A DNA stretch of 45,682 nucleotides from Alectryocaccomicrobium faecavium (GTDB lineage Bacteria > Bacillota > Clostridia > Christensenellales > Aristaeellaceae). The position numbers and the translations under genes were made by a program. The DNA is taken from NCBI GenBank assembly GCA_018713425.1, contig DVOT01000075.1, positions 1 through 45,682 of the forward strand, read 5' to 3'. The notes under the pieces were generated by a model. It was not told the DNA's origin. It made no database searches and was given only the letters and a program-made list of their open reading frames with translations. Each line of letters begins with the position of its first letter. Position 1 is the stretch's first letter. Shown here piece by piece: positions 39,446 through 45,682 of this stretch.

Positions 39446-42280
39446 ATGCGACGCTGGCTTACAGTGGTATGCCTGATGGGAGCCGTTTTATGGACGGCAT
39501 TTCCAGCCGCGCAGGGGGAAGATATGGCCTCCCTGTACCTGTCCCGCTCCGGCGGTCAGGATTACGCTGCCTATCTGCACGCACAAAATGACAGCCCGGT
39601 GGAGGAGCCGCTGACCCTTTTTTCCTCCGCTCAAGGCATTGCACTGGAGGAAGGGGAATCGGCTTCCCTTACCATCTCCGTGGAGGAAGCGGTTTTCGGA
39701 TATCCGGTGCTTTCCTATGAAATGACGGGCGACAATATTCTGGACAACAGCTTCACCCTGTTGCTGGATGGGCAGTTGCCCTACGAGGAGTGCTCCACTC
39801 TGACGCTGGACACGATGTGGACCCAGCCGGAGGAATTCAGCCACGACCGCTACGGCAACGAAGTGGTGAACATGCCCGCCAAGAGCGTCAGCCGCCTGGA
39901 ATGCCGCCTAATGGGTAGGGCCGGTCTTTACAGCAAGGGCATGGGGCTGTACCTCGCCCCCGGCGAGCACACGCTGACCATCACCTGCAAGGAAGGTCCC
40001 TTCCAGCTGTATGGCATCGTCCTGGAAGGGGAAATCACTACAGCGCCCCTGGAGGGGGAAAGCGCGGCACAGCCCGCAATCATCACCCTGCAGGCGGAGC
40101 GCGTGACCTTGCGCAACAATCCCAACATTCGCCCCGCCGCCAGCTATGACATAAATCTTTCGCCGTATTCCGCAGACAAGAAAGTCATTAATTATATAGA
40201 AGACGTTTCCTACAAATCCCCGGGCGACGTGCTTACATACCGCTTCGAGGTGGAGACCGCCGGGAACTACATGCTGACCCTGCACATGCGTCAGAGCGAG
40301 CTCGCCAACTTCCCCGTGTTCCGTACGGTGCTGATCGATGGCGTCATTCCCGGCACGACGTTCGACCCGGCGCAACTGCCCTACAGCATGAATTTTGAAA
40401 ACCACACGATCACCGACGCAAACGGGCAGCCGGCGCAGATCTATCTCTCTGCCGGGGAGCACACGCTCACACTGGTCACCAATCTGGATCCGCTGCGCCC
40501 TGCGCTGCAGATGCTGACCGTAATTTCGGACGAGATCTCCTCCCTGGCGTTGGAGATCACCAAAATCACCGGCGGCAATACCGACTTCTTCCGGGATTTC
40601 AACCTGGAAGATTTCGATTTCCATGTCGAGGAGGATCTGACCCGCTGGCGCGATGAACTGATCCTCGTGCGGGGCGAACTGGCCTCGCTGGCGGGCGATG
40701 CGGAGCGCATCGGCGCGCTGAGCAATTTGGATATGACCATCCAGCTGCTGGAGCAGCTGGCCGAGGAACCGAACGACCTGCCCAAGAAGCTGAACTTGTT
40801 CTCGCAGGGTACCTCTTCCGCGCGCGCCTTCCTGGTGAATACGGTGGAGAGCCTGAGCACCAGCCCCATCGGGCTGGACACGATCTACCTGCACACAGAT
40901 GCATCGCTGCTGCCTGCGGAGGCCAGCCTTGCGCAGCAGATTGCCGGTGCAGCCGGCCGCTTCGCCGCCTCCTTCAGCGATCAGAGCTATGTCGCCGGTG
41001 AGGGCGAAAAAGGCCGCCTGCAGGTGTGGGTCAACCGCCCCCGGCAGTATCTGGAGATCATGCAACGCATGGCGGACACGGATTTTACCGAAAAGACCGG
41101 AATTCAGGTGGACTTTTCCATCATGCCGGATGAGAGCAAGCTGATCCTGGCCAACGCATCCGGCAGCGCGCCGGATGTGGCGCTAGGCGTTTCGACCACC
41201 CGCGTATACGACATGGCCGTGCGCGGCACACTGATGGATCTGCGCCAGTTTGCGGATTTCCCGGAAGTGGGGCGCCGCTTCCCCACCGGCCTTCTGATGC
41301 CGGCCGTGTGTGACAATGGCGTGTATGCCCTGCCAGAAACCTTCAATTTCTATGTGCTGTTTTACCGCACGGATATTCTGGAGAGCATCGGCGTGGAGCC
41401 ACCGGATAGCTATGAAGAGGTATTGCAGATTCTGCCGGTGCTGCACCGATACGGCCTGAACTACAACAACTTCATCGCCAACACGATCGGCTACAAGGGT
41501 TTCGCCATGACGACTCCCTTCATCTATCAGTCGGGAGGCGTGCTGTACCGGGAGGGGGATTTGCACGTGCAGCTGGACGACGAAGCCACCATCCGCGGTC
41601 TGAAGCTCCTGACGGACAGCTTCACAATCTACGACATGGATTTTGAAATTAATTCGTTCTATCAGTCCTTCCGGGACGGGACGCTGCCCATCGGTACCGC
41701 GAACTACGGCATGTACAACCTGTTGATGAACGCAGCCCCTGAACTGGCGGACAAGTGGGCGATTGCGCCCTACCCGGGCGTGACGGACGAAAACGGCGTC
41801 GTGCAGCGCTGGACCAGCGGAGCGGAGCAGAGCTGCTTCATGTTCGCCTCGACCGAAATGCCGGATGAGGCATGGCAGTTTCTCTCCTGGTGGATGAGCG
41901 AGGAGACGCAGACGGAATTTGCCTTCACATTGCAATCCACGTTGGGCAACGAATACCTGTGGAACAGCGCCAATACCGAGGCGTTCCTCAATTCACCCTG
42001 GCCCACGGAGCACAAGCAGATCATCGCCAGACAGATGAAATGGATTTACGAGACGCCACGCAACATCGGCAGCTACATGGCCGAGCGCGAGCTTTCCAAC
42101 GCGGTGAACGAAGTCGTTCTGCAAGGCAAGAACCTGCGCGGCGCCCTGGATGAGGCCATCAAGCGAATTGACCGGGAACTGGAGCGCAAGCTGGAAGAAT
42201 TCGGCCGGATCGAGGATGGAAACCTGGTGGTTCCCTTTATGGTGCCGGACATTGAAACATTGGAGGGATGGCTGCAATGA
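39446..42280 (+). CDS. Large extracellular solute-binding protein with N-terminal beta-rich domains
   Basis: The 944-residue protein has a signal peptide (MRRWLTVVCLMGAVLWTAFP, cleavage near residue 23) but no lipobox at the cleavage site. Residues about 25-510 are two beta-rich, possibly carbohydrate-binding modules, each including a GEHTLT segment (LYLAPGEHTLTITC; IYLSAGEHTLTLVT). Residues about 520-880 are a type 1 sugar-binding protein of the MalE class (FTEKTGIQVDFSIMP, SGSAPDVALGVST, DEAWQFLSWWMSEETQ). A charged helix, LDEAIKRIDRELERKLEEF, ends the protein. Ordinary binding proteins have about 430 residues. The ATG follows AAGGGGGAA, and its stop overlaps the permease start. Confidence 0.85.
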   Translation: MRRWLTVVCLMGAVLWTAFPAAQGEDMASLYLSRSGGQDYAAYLHAQNDSPVEEPLTLFSSAQGIALEEGESASLTISVEEAVFGYPVLSYEMTGDNILDNSFTLLLDGQLPYEECSTLTLDTMWTQPEEFSHDRYGNEVVNMPAKSVSRLECRLMGRAGLYSKGMGLYLAPGEHTLTITCKEGPFQLYGIVLEGEITTAPLEGESAAQPAIITLQAERVTLRNNPNIRPAASYDINLSPYSADKKVINYIEDVSYKSPGDVLTYRFEVETAGNYMLTLHMRQSELANFPVFRTVLIDGVIPGTTFDPAQLPYSMNFENHTITDANGQPAQIYLSAGEHTLTLVTNLDPLRPALQMLTVISDEISSLALEITKITGGNTDFFRDFNLEDFDFHVEEDLTRWRDELILVRGELASLAGDAERIGALSNLDMTIQLLEQLAEEPNDLPKKLNLFSQGTSSARAFLVNTVESLSTSPIGLDTIYLHTDASLLPAEASLAQQIAGAAGRFAASFSDQSYVAGEGEKGRLQVWVNRPRQYLEIMQRMADTDFTEKTGIQVDFSIMPDESKLILANASGSAPDVALGVSTTRVYDMAVRGTLMDLRQFADFPEVGRRFPTGLLMPAVCDNGVYALPETFNFYVLFYRTDILESIGVEPPDSYEEVLQILPVLHRYGLNYNNFIANTIGYKGFAMTTPFIYQSGGVLYREGDLHVQLDDEATIRGLKLLTDSFTIYDMDFEINSFYQSFRDGTLPIGTANYGMYNLLMNAAPELADKWAIAPYPGVTDENGVVQRWTSGAEQSCFMFASTEMPDEAWQFLSWWMSEETQTEFAFTLQSTLGNEYLWNSANTEAFLNSPWPTEHKQIIARQMKWIYETPRNIGSYMAERELSNAVNEVVLQGKNLRGALDEAIKRIDRELERKLEEFGRIEDGNLVVPFMVPDIETLEGWLQ

Positions 42281-43191
42281 GCGGTATGCCGATGCTGAAA
42301 CGATTCAGGCATTTGCGGGACCAATCAATTGCCTGGGCGTTCCTGGCCCCGTATGTCCTGCTGTTCACCCTGTTCATCATCATCCCGGTGCTGATCGCCA
42401 TCGCCCTGTCCTTTACCAATTTTAACACGATTCAGGCGCCGGATCTTGTGGGCTTCATGAACTACGTGAATCTTCTCACCCGCGATGCGATCTTCATGCA
42501 GTACGTGCTGCCCAACACGATCCTGTTTGCGGTGATCGTGGGGCCGGGCGGATACCTGCTGTCGTTCTTCCTGGCCTGGTGCTTGAGCCAGATTTCCAAG
42601 GTACCGCGCACGATCCTGGCGCTGCTGCTGTACAGCCCGTCGATGACCAGCGGCGTGGCGATGACGGTTGTCTGGAAGATCATCTTCTCGGGCGATGAGC
42701 GCGGCTATCTCAATTCCTTGATGCTGAACCTGGGCTGGATTAGCGAGCCCATCGCGTTTTTGCAGTCCGCCGATTACCTGATGCCGGTGATGATCATTGT
42801 GGCACTGTGGTCCTCTATGGGCGTGGGCTTCCTGGCCATGCTGGCCGGCATGATGAACATCAACGAAGAGATGTACGAGGCGGCCGATATCGACGGTGTC
42901 CGCAACCGCTTTCAGGAGGTCTTTTACATCACTATCCCCATGATGAAGCCGCAGATGCTATTCGGCCTGGTGATGGCGGTGGTGAACACCTTCCAGGTGG
43001 GCTACATCGGGGTGAGCCTGTCGGGCGCGAATCCCACGCCTTCCTATGCGGGTCAGCTGATTGTGAATCTGATAGAAGACTATGGTTTCATCCGGTACGA
43101 GATGGGCTACGCGTCTGCCGCGTCGGTGGTGCTGCTGATTTTAATCTACGGCGTCACCAAATGGAGCGGGCGCATGTTCAAAGAAGACTGA
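42277..43191 (+). CDS. Sugar ABC transporter permease (MalF type)
   Basis: The 304-residue inner subunit has six membrane segments and the ATPase-contact EAA loop, EEMYEAADIDGVRNRFQEVF followed by YITIPMMKP. It would form the importer pore with a MalG-type partner, which is not in the window and may lie downstream. The ATG at 42277 overlaps the binding-protein stop (ATGA) and has GGAGGG about 9 bases upstream; the in-frame ATG at 42268 abuts that site and is rejected. No ATP-binding gene is adjacent, so a shared MsmX-like ATPase is likely. Confidence 0.92.
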   Translation: MSGMPMLKRFRHLRDQSIAWAFLAPYVLLFTLFIIIPVLIAIALSFTNFNTIQAPDLVGFMNYVNLLTRDAIFMQYVLPNTILFAVIVGPGGYLLSFFLAWCLSQISKVPRTILALLLYSPSMTSGVAMTVVWKIIFSGDERGYLNSLMLNLGWISEPIAFLQSADYLMPVMIIVALWSSMGVGFLAMLAGMMNINEEMYEAADIDGVRNRFQEVFYITIPMMKPQMLFGLVMAVVNTFQVGYIGVSLSGANPTPSYAGQLIVNLIEDYGFIRYEMGYASAASVVLLILIYGVTKWSGRMFKED

Positions 43192-43209
43192 CCGAAAGGG
43201 GGAACGCGC

Positions 43210-45231
43210 ATGGGAATGAGACGGCTGCTGGCATGCATTCTGGCCGCCTGGCTGCTGCCGGTGACGGCGCTAGCGGGAGAAGCACCCTATTACACCATGA
43301 CCGAAACCTTTGACGGGCAGACGGTCTACTCCCAGATTGGTTATCTTCCCGACGAGACGTTCCGGGAATTTGGTGACCTTGCCCTCAAGCGCCCGGCCGA
43401 CCTCTTCGTGGACGAGCAGGATCGCCTGTTTATTTCCGACGAGGGAAATGACCGGGTGATCATGGCCACAGCGGATGGGCAAACGCTGCGCATCTTCGGC
43501 GAGGAGGAGTTCAAGGAGCCGGGCGGCATCTTCGTTCGCAACGGCAAGCTGTATGCGGCAGATTCCCGGCTCGAAGAAGTGCTCGTGTTCGACACGGGAA
43601 CGGGCGAGCTGGTGTTCCGGTTGGCGCACCCGCAGACGCCGCTGTATGGCGTGAACGCCAAGTTCGAGCCGCTGAAGGTGGCAGTCGACGACGCGGGCAG
43701 CATCTACGTTATCAGCAAGGGCAACACCAACGGTATCGCGCAGTTCAGCGCGGACGGCGCATTCTTGGGCTACTTTGGCGCAAATGACACCGACCTGAGC
43801 CTGATGGAAAAGCTCCAGCGCCTTACTTACACGCAGGAGCAGCTGGAACAGCTCAAGCGCGTTGTGCCACCCACCCCCACCAGTCTGGACATGGACACGC
43901 ACAACCTGATCTACACCGTGACCGCGGGCGTATCGGGCATGAAGCGGCTGAACATGGCCGGTCGCAACATCATGGATCCCACCAATCAGGGCTTTGACAA
44001 CGCCGTGGACATCGTCGTGGGCGCGCAGGAAAACATTTACCTGATCAACGAACAGGGCTTTATCATGGAATTTACCCGGGATGGGCGCATGCTGTTCCTG
44101 TTCGGCGGCCAGGACAACGACCGCACGCGCACGGGCCTGTTCGTAGCCACCGTGGCCATCGACGTGGACAGCCGCGGACGGTTGTACGTGCTGGATCGCG
44201 ACAAAGAACTGGTGCAGCGCTTTGCAATCACAGATTATGCGGCGCTGGTTCACGAGGCGCTGGCACTGTACCAAGATGGGCGCTATGCGGAAAGCCGCGA
44301 ACCCTGGGAGCAGGTTCTGGCGCTGAACAGCATGTTCGATTACGCGCAGATGGGCCTGGGCCGCGCCTACTACAAGCTTGAAATGTACGACGAGGCGCTG
44401 ACGGCCTCTCGCCTGGGCGGGGACAAGGACGGATACAGCGATTCCTTCTGGGAGGTCCGCAACGTCTGGCTGCAGGAGCACATCATCGCCGTCCTAGGCT
44501 GCCTGGTGGCACTGGCCGTGCTGCGGGCGCTGTGGAAACGGTTGCGCGTGCGTTGGTCGCCGACCAGGGCCGTGGCAAACGGATTCCACCGGGTGGGGCA
44601 GGTTCCGCTGCTGGCGCAGCTGCACTTCATCACGTATTTTCCACGCAATCCGGCGGATGCGTTTTACGGCGTGAAGTACGAAAAGAAGGTATCGGTTCTG
44701 TCCGCCACGCTCCTGTACATCGCGCTCGTTGTGATCTTCATCGTCAACAAATACAGCTGTGCTTTCCTGTTCAAAACAGTGCGGGACGGGCAGTTTGATG
44801 TGGGCATGGATCTCGCGCTGGTGGTGGGCGGCATCGCTCTGTTCCTAATCGCGTGCAACCTGATCTGCTCCATCCGAGATGGCGAGGGAACCTTCAAGCA
44901 GATGTATTGCGCGCTGGCCTATGCGCTGGGTCCCTACATCCTCCTGACGCCGCTGCGCTTTGTGCTGACGTTTGTGCTCACCTACAACGAAGCGTTCCTG
45001 ATTTCGCTCGTGGATCTGGTGGCCGCGGTTCTGTGCCTGGTGCTGATTGTGATGATGGTGAAGAGCCTGCAGGACTACTCATTCTCCGAGACATTTGTCA
45101 CGCTACTGCTGACGCTGTTCACCATGCTGATGATCGTGATCGCACTGATCATTGCCGCGGCGCTGGTAGCGCAGCTGTGGGAGTTCGTTTCGGCTGTATG
45201 GAAGGAGGCGATCTTCTATAATGAAAGCTAA
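43210..45231 (+). CDS. NHL-propeller, TPR and Yip1-type membrane protein
   Basis: The 673-residue protein has a signal peptide (RLLACILAAWLLPVTALAG), then a beta-propeller of NHL-like repeats at about 30-345 (LKRPADLFVDEQDRLFISD, PGGIFVRNGKLYAAD, VDSRGRLYVLD), a short TPR-like segment at 350-410 (ALALYQDGRYAESREPWEQV), a membrane helix at 422-442, and a Yip1-like membrane domain at about 458-660 (ITYFPRNPADAFYGVKYEKK, then about five spans). It is expected to sit in the membrane with the propeller outside. I recall similar proteins in carbohydrate ABC operons of Firmicutes, but the function is unknown. AAAGGGGGA precedes the ATG. Confidence 0.82.
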   Translation: MGMRRLLACILAAWLLPVTALAGEAPYYTMTETFDGQTVYSQIGYLPDETFREFGDLALKRPADLFVDEQDRLFISDEGNDRVIMATADGQTLRIFGEEEFKEPGGIFVRNGKLYAADSRLEEVLVFDTGTGELVFRLAHPQTPLYGVNAKFEPLKVAVDDAGSIYVISKGNTNGIAQFSADGAFLGYFGANDTDLSLMEKLQRLTYTQEQLEQLKRVVPPTPTSLDMDTHNLIYTVTAGVSGMKRLNMAGRNIMDPTNQGFDNAVDIVVGAQENIYLINEQGFIMEFTRDGRMLFLFGGQDNDRTRTGLFVATVAIDVDSRGRLYVLDRDKELVQRFAITDYAALVHEALALYQDGRYAESREPWEQVLALNSMFDYAQMGLGRAYYKLEMYDEALTASRLGGDKDGYSDSFWEVRNVWLQEHIIAVLGCLVALAVLRALWKRLRVRWSPTRAVANGFHRVGQVPLLAQLHFITYFPRNPADAFYGVKYEKKVSVLSATLLYIALVVIFIVNKYSCAFLFKTVRDGQFDVGMDLALVVGGIALFLIACNLICSIRDGEGTFKQMYCALAYALGPYILLTPLRFVLTFVLTYNEAFLISLVDLVAAVLCLVLIVMMVKSLQDYSFSETFVTLLLTLFTMLMIVIALIIAAALVAQLWEFVSAVWKEAIFYNES

Positions 45232-45682
45232 GTGGATATTGGTTGTGGTGCTGCTGTTGATGCTGCCCTTCGCATCGGCCAGCGCAGAGATCTGCACGGT
45301 GGAAAATGACACGCTGCTTTTGACGGTGGACGCCTGGAATCTGGACATGACCCTTACCCACAAGCCCACCGGCCAGGTCCTGTACAGCGGTGTGGACGCG
45401 ATGGACACCGGCGCGAATGAATCGTGGCAGGGATTCCTGGCTTCCAGCCTCGTGTTGGACGTGGCGGAGGGCACGGCCGTGACCCCCAAGAACTACGATA
45501 TTCACACCTCCAATCCAGAAATCTCGCTCACGCCCGTAGAAAACGGCGTGGACGCGGTGGTGGATTTCACCGCAATCGGTCAGCGCATCTCCCTGCAAAT
45601 CCGTCTGGAAGGCGACAGCCTAGCCATCACCGTGCCGGCGGATGGCGTGACCGAATACGGCGAAACCCGGCTGTGCGGGCTG
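45221..45682 (+). CDS. DUF5696-like secreted protein (3' partial)
   Basis: The frame is open from ATG 45221 through the window end (154 codons). It starts inside the preceding gene, with AAGGAGG 12 bases upstream. The signal peptide (WILVVVLLLMLPFASASA) is followed by a beta-rich segment (LLLTVDAWNLDMTLTHKPTG, GFLASSLVLDVAEG) matching my memory of DUF5696, a large family found beside such importers. It may process or bind polysaccharide at the cell surface, but this is inference. Confidence 0.7.
   Translation, partial: MKAKWILVVVLLLMLPFASASAEICTVENDTLLLTVDAWNLDMTLTHKPTGQVLYSGVDAMDTGANESWQGFLASSLVLDVAEGTAVTPKNYDIHTSNPEISLTPVENGVDAVVDFTAIGQRISLQIRLEGDSLAITVPADGVTEYGETRLCGL

Overview
The window looks like a chromosomal piece of a moderately GC-rich, spore-forming member of the Clostridia, probably an uncultured gut or rumen commensal. 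SpoIIID next to an MreB-like gene is a typical Firmicute arrangement, a GlgC/GlgD pair is characteristic of that phylum, ribosome binding sites are strong AGGAGG types, and several promoters are near-consensus sigma-A sites. Most genes serve carbohydrate use and storage. No CRISPR array, prophage or plasmid function was seen.

Layout. 1-1923: 3' part of a glycoside hydrolase gene. 2007-5727: BlaI-type repressor, M56 membrane protease, ABC ATPase and two membrane subunits, tightly overlapped, with a second operator-like palindrome at the end of the protease gene. 5825-9329 (minus): aminotransferase, and an AlkZ-like / membrane protein / DusB operon. 9486-11275 (minus): a lipoprotein and a GNAT-KDPG aldolase pair. 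11424-12488: a lone GH172-type (DUF2961) enzyme. 12543-18323 (minus): glycogen operon glgC-glgD-glgA, followed by a sugar isomerase and RadC. 18446-20276 (minus): spoIIID, a degenerate MreB-like gene and a YgjP-type metallopeptidase. 20415-21632 (minus): an MFS transporter, divergent from a fucose-type operon at 21956-27313 (GH95 alpha-fucosidase, radical SAM sulfatase maturase, DUF5713, fucose mutarotase, Gfo/Idh oxidoreductase). 27385-29997 (minus): GNAT, Nudix-fold, HD and cysteine synthase genes. 30077-35312 (minus): GH2 beta-galactosidase and GH31 alpha-xylosidase-like gene. 35480-36888: recA and a 49-residue zinc-binding protein. 37005-37079: tRNA-Asn with its promoter and terminator. 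37132 onward: an IS256-family element. 38436-39445: about 1 kb of non-coding DNA with hairpins, an AT-rich tract and several dyads. 39446 to the end: an unusual ABC carbohydrate importer operon, namely a 944-residue binding protein, a permease, a beta-propeller/Yip1 membrane protein and the start of a DUF5696-like protein.

How it fits together. GHL6-like, GH172, GH95, GH31 and GH2 enzymes plus a sulfatase maturase suggest growth on complex plant or host glycans. Released sugars would enter by the MFS and ABC systems, fucose would be mutarotated and perhaps oxidised, and surplus glucose 1-phosphate stored as glycogen. The least explained parts are the 39.4-45.7 kb transporter operon with its control region, the BlaI-M56-ABC module, the H1-like tail on GlgA and the degenerate MreB-like protein beside SpoIIID.
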